A DNA stretch of 16,625 nucleotides from Clostridium sp. CAG:632 (GTDB taxonomy: Bacteria > Bacillota > Clostridia > Lachnospirales > Lachnospiraceae), in the NCBI GenBank assembly GCA_000431515.1, contig HF991307.1:1-16625 (forward strand), given 5' to 3'. The position numbers and the translations under genes are program-made. Positions 1 to 7,599 of the stretch are shown here, piece by piece. The notes beneath the pieces are model-generated. The model did no database searches, had not been told where the DNA came from, and saw nothing but the letters and a program-made list of their open reading frames with translations. Position 1 is the first letter of the stretch, and each line of letters begins with the position of its first letter.

Positions 1-695
1 GCTGCCTGAATCTCGGCATCATACTGCTCCACCAGCTTCTGCTGATCTGCGATCATCTGATCGTACTTCGCCATCTCTGCATTCTTCTCATCCAATACCT
101 GAGAAACCGCACTCTCTTCTTCCTGAACCTGCGCGGTAATAGACTCAACCTCCGCAAGATCATTTTCCAGCAACTGTTCATCATTTGCAATCGTTTCCCG
201 GATTTGTATCAACGTCTCCAGCATATTATAATCATAATCTGCCATTGCTGACACATATTCCGGTTCATTCAGCATATCACTCATAGAGTTGACATCCATC
301 AACGCCGAAACATAATCCTCATCACCATTTTCATACATATACTGGATTCGGGTACACATCTCCGCATACTGTGTCTGCTCATTCTGCTTCGCCTGTTCCA
401 GTTCTGCCTGCTTCGTCTCAATCTGGCTTTCCAGATCCGCTTTCTGCTTATTCAAATCATCGATCCTGGTCTCCAGCTCTGTCAACTGTCCGTCCAGCTC
501 ATATATCTTATCCTGGACTTCTGCCTGTTCGCCTTTCAGACCGTTCAGAACGTTCTCTGCATTTGCCTTATTGTCTTCAGCATCCTGCTGATCCTGCTTG
601 GCATCGTCGAGATTATCTGCAAATACCTGAACCGTCATCAGACATACCAGTCCGACTGCAAGAATCGTTTTTAAACCGCTTAACCACTTTTTCAC
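1..695 (-). CDS. Coiled-coil cell-wall hydrolase paralogue, C-terminus cut by window edge
   Basis: Second copy, downstream and in tandem, of the FtsEX-partner hydrolase at 712-1887. I read 231 codons from a GTG at 693-695 with no stop. An AAAGGA ribosome-binding sequence lies 12 nt upstream, and the gap from the previous stop codon is only 16 nt. The protein has a basic N-terminus, a hydrophobic signal segment (about residues 8-25, possible cleavage after VFA), then long heptad-like coiled coil rich in Gln, Glu and Lys to the window edge. It aligns almost without gaps with its neighbour, sharing DDAKQD, QIETKQ, MCTRIQ and PEYVSAMADYDY. By analogy the missing part should hold an M23 (LytM) domain, but this is not visible. 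It is probably exported and co-transcribed with ftsEX. Another type of C-terminal domain is possible. Confidence 0.85.
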   Translation of the reverse strand, partial: MKKWLSGLKTILAVGLVCLMTVQVFADNLDDAKQDQQDAEDNKANAENVLNGLKGEQAEVQDKIYELDGQLTELETRIDDLNKQKADLESQIETKQAELEQAKQNEQTQYAEMCTRIQYMYENGDEDYVSALMDVNSMSDMLNEPEYVSAMADYDYNMLETLIQIRETIANDEQLLENDLAEVESITAQVQEEESAVSQVLDEKNAEMAKYDQMIADQQKLVEQYDAEIQA

Positions 696-711
696 TTTAT
701 CTTCACGTCCT

Positions 712-1887
712 TTATTGGAAATACGACAATGGATCCACTGAATATGCAGAGGTATATCCACCAACACCCACGCCAAAATGCAAATGCGGTCCTGTCGACC
801 ACCCGGTAGAACCTACCAATAATATTGTATCTCCTGCATTTACATACTGCCCTTCGGATACCAGAAGCTGGGATGCGTGCATATACATCGTATATAAACC
901 ATTTCCATGACTGATCACCACCCAGTTTCCTGCCGATGCACTATAACGTGCGATAACTACCACGCCACTGGCTGCCGCTACCCCCGGTGTGCCGGTTGGC
1001 GCACCGATATCAATTCCCTTATGATTTGCATTCACATAACCGCCATCCGGTGTTCGATATCCAAAATACGAGGTGATTCTCGTACTGGACGGGCATGGCC
1101 ATACGAATGCACCACCGGAATACGGAACAAATTCTCCTCTGCTCTGTGCCTTTCTGGCTGCCTCTTCCAGCTCCGCAATTCTGGCCGCCGCTGCCTGTAC
1201 TTCTGCATCACATTCTTCTATTACTTTCTGCTGTCTGGCAATCTGATCGTCATACTGTGCAACCTCCTGCGATTTGGTTTCAATCAGCTGATTTACAGTT
1301 GCCTGTTCATCTTCAACTTCAGCTGTCAGCTGCTCTACTGCCGACAGATTAATCTGCAGCTGCTGTTCATCATCTGCAATCTTCTGTCTGGTTGCCACCA
1401 GCTGCTCCAGCATACTGTAATCATAATCTGCCATCGCCGATACATATTCCGGCTGATTCAGCATATCACTCATTGATTCTGAACTCATCAGCACATCCGC
1501 ATAACTGACACCGCTATTCTCATATAAGAACTGTATTCTGGTACACATATCCGCATACTGCTGTTGTTCATCGCGCTTAGCTTGTTCCAGTTCCGTCTGC
1601 TTGGTCTCAATCTGTCCTTCAAGATCCGCTTTCTGATCATTCAGATCGCTAATCCGTGTCTGTATATCCGCCAGCTTTGAATCCAGTTCTTTCACATACG
1701 CCTCAATATTCGCTTTGCTTGATTCCAATCCAGCCAGGATCTGCTGTGCATTCTCACGATTATCTTCTGCATTCTGTTTATCCTGCTTGGCATCATCCAT
1801 TGAAGTTGCATAAACCTGTGTTGAAATTGTTACAACCATCCCCAGCGCCAGGACCGTTTTCAATATTTGCAGACCTTTTCTCTTCAT
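712..1887 (-). CDS. FtsEX-associated M23 (LytM) peptidoglycan endopeptidase with coiled coil
   Basis: Secreted murein hydrolase of the EnvC/PcsB/CwlO-like functional class: an N-terminal coiled coil that FtsX would engage, plus an M23 zinc endopeptidase that cuts peptide cross-links. From the ATG at 1887 (391 aa), residues 1-27 form a signal peptide ending VYA. Residues 28 to about 245 are coiled coil. The LytM domain spans about 255-391 with a full zinc/catalytic set: H289 and D293 (HKGID), H337 (YMH) and the HLH pair at 368-370. It therefore looks catalytically competent, unlike degenerate EnvC-type activators. Upstream in-frame starts (GTG 1896, ATG 1893) exist. AGGTG sits 6 nt before ATG 1887, and that start aligns with the paralogue's N-terminus, so I prefer it. 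It follows ftsX immediately, which implies FtsEX-controlled activity at the septum. Confidence 0.9.
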   Translation of the reverse strand: MKRKGLQILKTVLALGMVVTISTQVYATSMDDAKQDKQNAEDNRENAQQILAGLESSKANIEAYVKELDSKLADIQTRISDLNDQKADLEGQIETKQTELEQAKRDEQQQYADMCTRIQFLYENSGVSYADVLMSSESMSDMLNQPEYVSAMADYDYSMLEQLVATRQKIADDEQQLQINLSAVEQLTAEVEDEQATVNQLIETKSQEVAQYDDQIARQQKVIEECDAEVQAAAARIAELEEAARKAQSRGEFVPYSGGAFVWPCPSSTRITSYFGYRTPDGGYVNANHKGIDIGAPTGTPGVAAASGVVVIARYSASAGNWVVISHGNGLYTMYMHASQLLVSEGQYVNAGDTILLVGSTGWSTGPHLHFGVGVGGYTSAYSVDPLSYFQ

Positions 1888-1896
1888 TCCCATCAC

Positions 1897-2808
1897 CTAT
1901 ACCTTTAAATGCTTCCTCGTTGTTACCATACTTCCTACAAAACCAATTCCGATACCGATCAGCAGACAGACCGGAATCAATGTCTGGAACACATCCCCTC
2001 TTGGCAGAAAATTTAACCAGGTATCAAAAATTGAAAACCGGTTAACTAAAAATTCTATAACCATGCTATACATAAAATACAAAAATACACACGGTACCGC
2101 AGAGCCAACCAATCCGATTGTTATACCTTCTACTATAAACGGCGCCCGCACAAAGAAATCGGTTGCGCCGATCAGCTTCATGATCGCAATCTCTTCTTTT
2201 CGAATCGTAATACCTATCGTAATCGTATTACTAATCAGGAATATAGATACCAGCAGCAGGATCACAATAACTCCAACTGACGCATATCCTACCAATGAAT
2301 TAATGGACGCAAGATTCTCTGCGGTCACTTCCGAGGAATTAACCTTCCGGACTCCGTCCAGTCCTTCCAGAAATGACACAAACTCTGCCTGCTTAGAAAC
2401 ATCCGAAATCGTTATGTTATAGGATGCATAATTCTGCAACGGATTGGATGAGCCGAATGCCTGATCAATTTTCTCCTGATCACCCTTATACATTTTCAGT
2501 GAGAATTCTTTCCACGCATCCTCCGCAGATACGAAATCCATGGTATTGACCTCATCCCGTACCCGGATCTGCTCACCAATATTATCTATCTGTTCCTGCG
2601 TTGCATCCGCATCAAAGAACACTGTGATAGACACTGACTTCTCCATCTCTGACATCATTGCTTCAAAATTCACAACTATTCCGTAAAAAATACCAAACAA
2701 AAACAAGCATGCTACAATAGTACCGACGGATGCCAGTGAGAACAGCAGATTTCGCTTGATATTCTTCAGTCCCTGTACAAAACAATAGCCTAATGTACTA
2801 ATCTTCAT
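1897..2808 (-). CDS. ftsX: Cell division ABC transporter-like permease FtsX
   Basis: Membrane subunit of FtsEX, which turns FtsE ATP hydrolysis into activation of extracellular peptidoglycan hydrolases rather than moving a substrate. The protein is 303 aa. Four membrane segments are visible at about 22-46, 173-197, 222-247 and 277-297. A large extracellular loop (about 50-170) lies between the first two; in this family that loop contacts the hydrolase coiled coil. The cytoplasmic loop after TM2 contains the RKEEIAIMKLIGAT motif typical of the FtsX/MacB permease fold. The start codon lies inside the 3' end of ftsE (11-bp overlap), which indicates translational coupling. Two coiled-coil hydrolase genes follow directly. 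Confidence 0.95.
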   Translation of the reverse strand: MKISTLGYCFVQGLKNIKRNLLFSLASVGTIVACLFLFGIFYGIVVNFEAMMSEMEKSVSITVFFDADATQEQIDNIGEQIRVRDEVNTMDFVSAEDAWKEFSLKMYKGDQEKIDQAFGSSNPLQNYASYNITISDVSKQAEFVSFLEGLDGVRKVNSSEVTAENLASINSLVGYASVGVIVILLLVSIFLISNTITIGITIRKEEIAIMKLIGATDFFVRAPFIVEGITIGLVGSAVPCVFLYFMYSMVIEFLVNRFSIFDTWLNFLPRGDVFQTLIPVCLLIGIGIGFVGSMVTTRKHLKV

Positions 2809-3484
2809 CTATATATCCACCTTTTTTCACATCACTAATAATAGTACCTTTCTTCAAGGTAACTACACGTTTCTTCATTGCATTTACAATCTCTCGGTTG
2901 TGAGTTACTACTACCACTGTTGTTCCACGCTTATTCACTTCCTCCAGCAGGTTCATAATATCCCATGAGTTCTTGGGATCCAGATTTCCTGTCGGCTCAT
3001 CCGCCAGCAGAATCGATGGATTATTCACCAAGGCTCTGGCTAATGCAACTCGCTGCTGTTCACCACCGGATAACTCCCGTGGATATGATTTATATTTGTC
3101 ACCCAGTCCTACTAATGTAAGCATGGACGGCACCTGTCTCCGGATAAACCGTGGCGGTGTCTCTACAATTCTCTGTGCAAATGCTACATTTTCATATACA
3201 GTACGGTCTTTTAAAAGACGGAAATTCTGGAATACAACTCCAATCTCCCGTCGCATCTTCGGAATATCCTTCCGCTTCAGCTTTGAGAACTGCTTTCCGT
3301 TAATCGAGATATCACCGGATGTCGGATTCAATTCCTTCATCAGCAACTTCATCAATGTTGTTTTTCCGGAGCCGCTGCTTCCTACAATAAATACAAACTC
3401 TCCTTTTTCAATCGTCAGACTGACATCATTCAACGCGGTCGTCCCCGTTGGATATTTCATTGTTACATGGTCCAGCACTAACAT
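2798..3484 (-). CDS. ftsE: Cell division ATP-binding protein FtsE
   Basis: Cytoplasmic ATPase of FtsEX. The 228-aa length is normal for the family. Visible motifs are Walker A GSSGSGKT (35-42), Q-loop Gln86 (VFQNFRLL), signature LSGGEQQ (138-144), Walker B ILLADEP (158-164) followed by TGNLD, and the switch His195 (THNRE). No extra domain is present. The ATG at 3484 is preceded by a purine-rich AGAAAGGGG / AGGAT stretch. It begins 18 nt after the stop of the CdaR/PucR-like regulator and overlaps ftsX by 11 bp, so it sits in the middle of one operon. FtsE rather than another LolD/MacB-type ATPase is supported mainly by the adjoining ftsX and M23 genes. Confidence 0.95.
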   Translation of the reverse strand: MLVLDHVTMKYPTGTTALNDVSLTIEKGEFVFIVGSSGSGKTTLMKLLMKELNPTSGDISINGKQFSKLKRKDIPKMRREIGVVFQNFRLLKDRTVYENVAFAQRIVETPPRFIRRQVPSMLTLVGLGDKYKSYPRELSGGEQQRVALARALVNNPSILLADEPTGNLDPKNSWDIMNLLEEVNKRGTTVVVVTHNREIVNAMKKRVVTLKKGTIISDVKKGGYIDED

Positions 3485-3502
3485 ATCCTGTGCCCCTTTC
3501 TT

Positions 3503-4591
3503 CTAGTAATCTAAAGATTCCATGTACTTCATATATTTTACAACCATCAAGGCAATCTTGAATGTGATTGCATCCTCAAATACACGCAAATCCAGTCCGG
3601 TACTCTTCTGTAATTTATCCAGACGATATACCAGTGTATTTCGATGAATATAAAGTTGTCTTGAAGTCTCTGATACATTCAGACTGTTTTCAAAAAACTT
3701 GTTGATCGTTACCAGAGTCTCTTCATCGAATTCATCCGGAGATTTGTTATCAAAAATCTCCTTAATAAACATCTTACATAGCGGGATTGGAAGCTGGTAG
3801 ATCAAACGCCCGATTCCTAAGTTACTATATGCAATAATGTTCCGGTTACCATAAAAGATCTTTCCGACATCCAATGCCATCTTTGCCTCTTTATAGGAGC
3901 GTGAAACCTCTTTGATCTCATTTACAATCGTTCCATAAGCAACATGAACCGTAGACATTGCTTCTGTGTTCAACATATCCACGATCACCTTTGCAGTCTT
4001 ATTCATATCGTCATAAGACTCATTCGCCTTTACTTCCTTTACAAGGATAATATTCTTCTCATCTACTGCAGTAATGAAATCCTTTGACTTTGCTGAGAAA
4101 ATATTGCGAACAGTCTCTAATGCGTTCGTGTCCTTCTCATTCTTCGTTTCAATAATAAATACGATCCGTCTCACATCGGTCTCAATGTGCAGCTTCTTTG
4201 CCCGATTGTAGATATCAACCAAAAGCAGATTGTCCAACAGCAGATTCTTAATAAAGTTGTCCTTATCAAACCGTTCCTTATATGCTACCAGAAGGTTCTG
4301 TACCTGAAATGCCGCGATCTTGCCAATCATATAAACATCATCTGTTTTTCCCTTTGCCAGAATCACATACTCCAGCTGGTTATCATCAAACACCTTAAAA
4401 AACTGATTTCCCTGTAAAACCTGGCTTTCTGCCGGTGATTCCACAAATGAAAGCACAGCCTTCTCATATTCATCCGCATCACGCAGGGTTGATGCCAACA
4501 CCTTACCTTCGGTATCCATTACACATAGATCGATTCTGGTAATCCCCTTAATCCCCTCAATCGTATCCTGTAAGATCTGATTTGAAATCAT
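3503..4591 (-). CDS. CdaR/PucR-type transcriptional regulator
   Basis: Predicted DNA-binding regulator of the CdaR (sugar diacid regulator)/PucR class, 362 aa. The N-terminal part (about 1-125) resembles a PAS-like ligand-sensing module, with the opening stretch IDLCVMDTEGKVLAS. The middle (about 130-270) looks like the degenerate GGDEF-like domain of CdaR proteins. The C-terminus (about 300-340, SLNVSETSRQLYIHRNTLVYRL) is the HTH_30 helix-turn-helix that marks this family. The start is ATG 4591, because AAAGGAG at 4600-4606 sits 8 nt upstream; the in-frame GTG at 4598-4600 overlaps that ribosome site. It is the first gene of the block containing ftsEX and two hydrolase genes, 18 nt ahead of ftsE. 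Its ligand is unknown, and sugar diacids are only the family archetype. Confidence 0.88.
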   Translation of the reverse strand: MISNQILQDTIEGIKGITRIDLCVMDTEGKVLASTLRDADEYEKAVLSFVESPAESQVLQGNQFFKVFDDNQLEYVILAKGKTDDVYMIGKIAAFQVQNLLVAYKERFDKDNFIKNLLLDNLLLVDIYNRAKKLHIETDVRRIVFIIETKNEKDTNALETVRNIFSAKSKDFITAVDEKNIILVKEVKANESYDDMNKTAKVIVDMLNTEAMSTVHVAYGTIVNEIKEVSRSYKEAKMALDVGKIFYGNRNIIAYSNLGIGRLIYQLPIPLCKMFIKEIFDNKSPDEFDEETLVTINKFFENSLNVSETSRQLYIHRNTLVYRLDKLQKSTGLDLRVFEDAITFKIALMVVKYMKYMESLDY

Positions 4592-4634
4592 TCCGTTCAC
4601 TCCTTTATCATATATAACTACACCCTTTTTCCCT

Positions 4635-4643
4635 ATTTTAGCA
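4635..4643 (-). promoter_or_regulatory. Candidate extended -10 promoter for the regulator-ftsEX operon
   Basis: On the minus strand, TGCTAAAAT is an extended -10 element about 45 nt upstream of ATG 4591. A -35 at the expected distance would fall in the terminator hairpin and is weak (TGTATT). The preceding ATPase gene ends in a strong terminator here, so a new promoter is expected at this point. Confidence 0.4.
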
Positions 4644-4644
4644 T

Positions 4645-4683
4645 AAAAAAAGGAGGAAATACATTAAAAAATGTATTTCCTCC
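4645..4683 (-). terminator. Intrinsic terminator of the sugar ABC ATPase gene
   Basis: The inverted repeat 4652-4665 / 4670-4683 forms a perfect 14-bp stem with a 4-nt loop. Read on the minus strand it is followed by seven T residues (4651-4645). There is no T-run on the plus-strand side, so it acts on the minus strand. It lies 45 nt beyond the stop codon of the gene at 4728-5840. Confidence 0.93.
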
Positions 4684-4727
4684 AAAAATTTCATATTTTA
4701 GACATACTTTTTTGTGAAAAACACGAA

Positions 4728-5840
4728 CTAGTTAACTACAACCTGCTCTGTTTCCTTATCAAAGATATGAATCTTGCTTAAGTCGAATGCTAACTGTACT
4801 GTATCACCAGGTCTTGCTGTTGTACGAGCATTTACTCTTGCAGTAATATCAAACTGATCAATGGTGAAGTACAGGTAAACTTCTGCACCTAACATTTCAT
4901 AGATATTAATCTTAGCATCAATGATGCTTTCCGGTGAAGACTCAATGAACAGCTGCTCATCATGGATGTTCTCCGGACGGATACCTAAGATAACTTCCTT
5001 ATCAATGTAGTTCATTTCAATCAGCTTAGCAGCCTTTGTATCAGGTACCTTGATTGAGTGAGAACCAAACATCAATAATACATCTGAACCAGATTTAACA
5101 ACCTTGCAATCAATGAAGTTCATTGGAGGCATACCCATGAAACCTGCTACGAATAAGTTGCATGGCTTGTCATATAAGTTCTGAGGAGTATCAACCTGCT
5201 GAATAATACCATCCTTCATAACTACGATTCTGGTACCCAGTGTCATAGCCTCAGTCTGGTCATGTGTTACATAGATGATAGTTGTCTGTAATCTCTGATG
5301 TAATTTGGAAATTTCAACACGCATCTGAACACGCAGCTTAGCATCCAGGTTTGACAAAGGCTCATCCATCAGGAATACCTTTGGCTCACGAACGATAGCA
5401 CGTCCCATAGCAACACGCTGTCTCTGACCACCGGATAAAGCCTTCGGCTTACGGTCTAACAAATGCTCGATATCAAGAATCTTAGCAGCCTCATGTACCT
5501 GCTTGCTGATCTTTTCAGCTGGAACCTTTCTCAGCTTCAAACCAAATGCCATGTTATCAAATACGCTCATATGTGGATACAAAGCGTAGTTCTGGAATAC
5601 CATTGCGATATCTCTATCCTTTGGTTCAACATCATTTACCAACTTATCGCCAATCCATAACTCACCCTGAGTGATATCTTCCAGACCTGCGATCATACGT
5701 AATGTAGTAGACTTACCACATCCAGATGGTCCTACGAAGATGATAAATTCCTTGTCCTCGATTTCAAGATTGAAGTCCTTAACTGCGTTGAAGCCGTTAG
5801 GATAAATCTTGTAAATATTCTTCAATGATAAACTAGCCAT
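4728..5840 (-). CDS. Sugar ABC transporter ATP-binding protein, MsmX/UgpC type
   Basis: Cytoplasmic ATPase that energises CUT1-family carbohydrate importers; 370 aa, full family length. Motifs are Walker A GPSGCGKST (37-45), Q83 (VFQNYALYPH), signature LSGGQ (135-139), Walker B VFLMDEP (155-161) with LSNLDAKLR, and switch H193 (THDQTEAMT). The C-terminal regulatory/TOBE part (about 235-365) carries GIRPENI near residue 290. AAGGAGG lies 8 nt before the ATG. No permease or binding-protein gene adjoins it, and it has its own terminator. It is therefore probably a shared, orphan ATPase serving several sugar importers, as MsmX does in Bacillus subtilis. An operator-like palindrome lies in its leader. 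Substrate specificity cannot be read from an ATPase. Confidence 0.93.
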   Translation of the reverse strand: MASLSLKNIYKIYPNGFNAVKDFNLEIEDKEFIIFVGPSGCGKSTTLRMIAGLEDITQGELWIGDKLVNDVEPKDRDIAMVFQNYALYPHMSVFDNMAFGLKLRKVPAEKISKQVHEAAKILDIEHLLDRKPKALSGGQRQRVAMGRAIVREPKVFLMDEPLSNLDAKLRVQMRVEISKLHQRLQTTIIYVTHDQTEAMTLGTRIVVMKDGIIQQVDTPQNLYDKPCNLFVAGFMGMPPMNFIDCKVVKSGSDVLLMFGSHSIKVPDTKAAKLIEMNYIDKEVILGIRPENIHDEQLFIESSPESIIDAKINIYEMLGAEVYLYFTIDQFDITARVNARTTARPGDTVQLAFDLSKIHIFDKETEQVVVN

Positions 5841-5873
5841 TCAAAATTCCTCCTTGGATTATGCTTAATATTC

Positions 5874-5889
5874 TGACTAACGATAGTCA
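5874..5889. promoter_or_regulatory. Operator-like palindrome in the leader of the sugar ATPase gene
   Basis: TGACTAACGATAGTCA has 6-bp inverted arms around a core containing a central CG, the layout common to LacI/GalR/CcpA-family operators. It lies about 34-49 bases upstream of the ATG at 5840. It does not match the 14-bp catabolite-responsive consensus exactly: each arm is one base longer. The regulator assignment is inference. Confidence 0.4.
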
Positions 5890-5946
5890 TATGATACCGC
5901 ATTTATCCTCTAAAAACCATATTACTATTCACCAAATAAATTTTCC

Positions 5947-5985
5947 TTAATTTGTGAATTCTGTATATTGACGTTTTAATTTGTG
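5947..5985. repeat. Two direct copies of TTAATTTGTG upstream of the sugar ATPase gene
   Basis: Identical 10-mers lie at 5947-5956 and 5976-5985, 29 bp apart start to start, in the AT-rich spacer 5841-6020. The spacing is near three helical turns, so a pair of protein-binding sites is possible. I saw no convincing sigma-A promoter for the ATPase gene elsewhere in this 180-base spacer. Confidence 0.4.
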
Positions 5986-6020
5986 CAATTATATTAATTA
6001 TAATCTTTTTTTCTCGTATA

Positions 6021-6896
6021 TTATGTCCTATAATCGCCAAAGCCTTCTCCCACTGCCTCTCTGGCATCTGTCACAATGACGAATGCATTCGGATCAATTT
6101 CAAACACGATTTTTTTCCAAATCACAATTTCTTTTCTGGACACTACACACATCAGCATCTGTTTTCTTTTTCCGGTATGCATTCCTACCGATTCAATCCC
6201 GGTGATTCCCCGCTGCAGTTCCTGCATCAACCGGTCCCTGATATCCATCCAGCGATCAGAGATCACATATGCCACCTTGGTATATTTAATTCCGTTTGTA
6301 ATGGTATCCGAGGTCTTCGTCACAATAAAGATTGCAACCACTGCATAAATCGCACGTTCCAGTCCAAATACAGCGGCTCCCAGCAGAACTACCGTTCCAT
6401 CTACCACTGCCAGAATCTGTGCCTCTGACCGGTGTGCATATTTTCGTTGCAGCAGAATTGCCAGAAGGTCCATACCGCCGGTCGTTGTTCCGGTTGCAAA
6501 TACCAGTCCCAGTCCACTTCCCATAAAAACCGCGCCCAGAATCGTATCCAGCAGCACATCCTGCACCATCGGTTCCACGACCGGCAGAAGTCCAAGCCAT
6601 AATGTAAACACCGCACCGGATATTACACCTCGCACAAAAAACGCCTTTCCTTTCAGGCGATAGGCGGCAAAAAATAAGGGAATATTACAAATGACATTCG
6701 TCACCCACAAGGGGACGCCTGCTCCACCCATAATATTCCCGCTAATATCCTTAATCACAATTCCAAGACCGGTAACACCTCCGGTCACAAGGTGCATCGG
6801 CTCAAAGATCCAGTTTGTTGCTGCAGCCATTAATCCGGTCCCGGCAGCTATACACAGAGCTTCTTTTATCCACTCTCTATAATTTTTCTGTTTCAT
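6021..6896 (-). CDS. YitT-family (DUF161/DUF2179) membrane protein
   Basis: Integral membrane protein of unknown molecular function, 291 aa. The N-terminal half holds about five or six hydrophobic segments between residues 12 and 195. It contains the family glycine motifs VTGGVTGLG (37-45) and ATGTTTGGMD (134-143). Residues about 205-285 form the soluble DUF2179 domain, ending in the typical VTDAREAVGEGF (275-286). Its ATG overlaps the stop of the upstream glycosyltransferase-like gene as ATGA, so translation is probably coupled and the gene is last in a three-gene operon. No terminator hairpin is obvious after the stop. The family is widespread in Firmicutes; a role in transport has been suggested, but I assign none. 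Confidence 0.93.
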   Translation of the reverse strand: MKQKNYREWIKEALCIAAGTGLMAAATNWIFEPMHLVTGGVTGLGIVIKDISGNIMGGAGVPLWVTNVICNIPLFFAAYRLKGKAFFVRGVISGAVFTLWLGLLPVVEPMVQDVLLDTILGAVFMGSGLGLVFATGTTTGGMDLLAILLQRKYAHRSEAQILAVVDGTVVLLGAAVFGLERAIYAVVAIFIVTKTSDTITNGIKYTKVAYVISDRWMDIRDRLMQELQRGITGIESVGMHTGKRKQMLMCVVSRKEIVIWKKIVFEIDPNAFVIVTDAREAVGEGFGDYRT

Positions 6897-7564
6897 TCCT
6901 TCTGTTCCCTTTTACTATATTTGTGCAGACGTCTTTTTAATGTTCTGCTCATAGTAATATTATGGAACCATTTTTTCTTTTTAGTCATTTCATCCAGCAG
7001 ACCCTCTCCTACGCAAATACATAATCTTGCATTTGTCATCCATCTGCCGCGTTCTACATAATGCCGGAGTTCCCCGGAGTTTACTCCCAGAATCAAGATT
7101 TCCGGTGCAACCGAATTAATCTCATTCACAATATTTTCGGAAGTCCTGGCTTTTTCAAAGCTCCAGCCATGTAACTGTAAATACGGATACACTTTACGGA
7201 TATTATCAAAGACAGTTTTTAACCCCGCCTCATCATCCATGAGAATGCAGACATCCAATCCCATATCTGTTGCATATTCACACATTTCCAAAATATACCG
7301 GCGAATAGAAAAATCCTCTGCTATATGCCTATACCGTTTCGGAATGATCGACTGTACCGCACTGTCGCCCGGAACCCAGCAAATACGTTCTATATTTTTC
7401 TGAAGATTCTTCGCCTCTGCAAGCCTTATACATTGCTCTCCCATAACAAAAAATACCGTATACAGTGCCGGTTCTTCCAACAAATCACAGCTCACCCGAT
7501 AAAGCTGCTGCCCATTATATATACTGAATGGTATCCCAAATAATGTAATACGACCTTCTAACAT
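6893..7564 (-). CDS. Divergent WecG/TagA/CpsF-family glycosyltransferase-like protein
   Basis: About 223 aa, matching the WecG/TagA fold by overall pattern: an N-terminal 'FFVMGEQCIRLAEAKNLQKNI' block where the family has 'tvNaehv..a', then a Rossmann-like second half (DVCILMDDEAGLKTVFDNIRKVYP, EILILGV, ARLCICVGEG). Canonical members transfer N-acetylmannosamine-type sugars to lipid-linked acceptors. Key motifs are altered here. The family 'pDGigvv' is replaced by VPGDSAVQ (64-71), and 'GxPkQE' by GVNSGEL (160-166). Catalysis may therefore differ or be lost. The start is ATG 7562-7564, with GGGGAG just upstream; the GTG at 7570 overlaps that site. It lies in the operon after a LytR_C protein and before the YitT gene, a context that suggests the cell envelope. 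Confidence 0.72.
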   Translation of the reverse strand: MLEGRITLFGIPFSIYNGQQLYRVSCDLLEEPALYTVFFVMGEQCIRLAEAKNLQKNIERICWVPGDSAVQSIIPKRYRHIAEDFSIRRYILEMCEYATDMGLDVCILMDDEAGLKTVFDNIRKVYPYLQLHGWSFEKARTSENIVNEINSVAPEILILGVNSGELRHYVERGRWMTNARLCICVGEGLLDEMTKKKKWFHNITMSRTLKRRLHKYSKREQKE

Positions 7565-7599
7565 CCGCACTCCCCATTAAATCCCTGAGGTGCACGCTT

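Noticed and set aside
695..712. The two hydrolase genes as one gene broken by a frameshift
   Set aside because: Each copy has its own signal peptide and start, and the first has a complete M23 domain and stop, so this is duplication and not a split gene.
371..1476. Long plus-strand open frames opposite the two coiled-coil hydrolase genes
   Set aside because: They are antisense to well-supported genes, have no ribosome sites and show low-complexity Cys/His/Pro-rich translations typical of shadow frames.
5968..5995. Plus-strand TTGACG-16-TATATT promoter-like sequence
   Set aside because: It lies in a very AT-rich spacer and points into the 3' end of the YitT gene on the opposite strand; no plus-strand gene follows.
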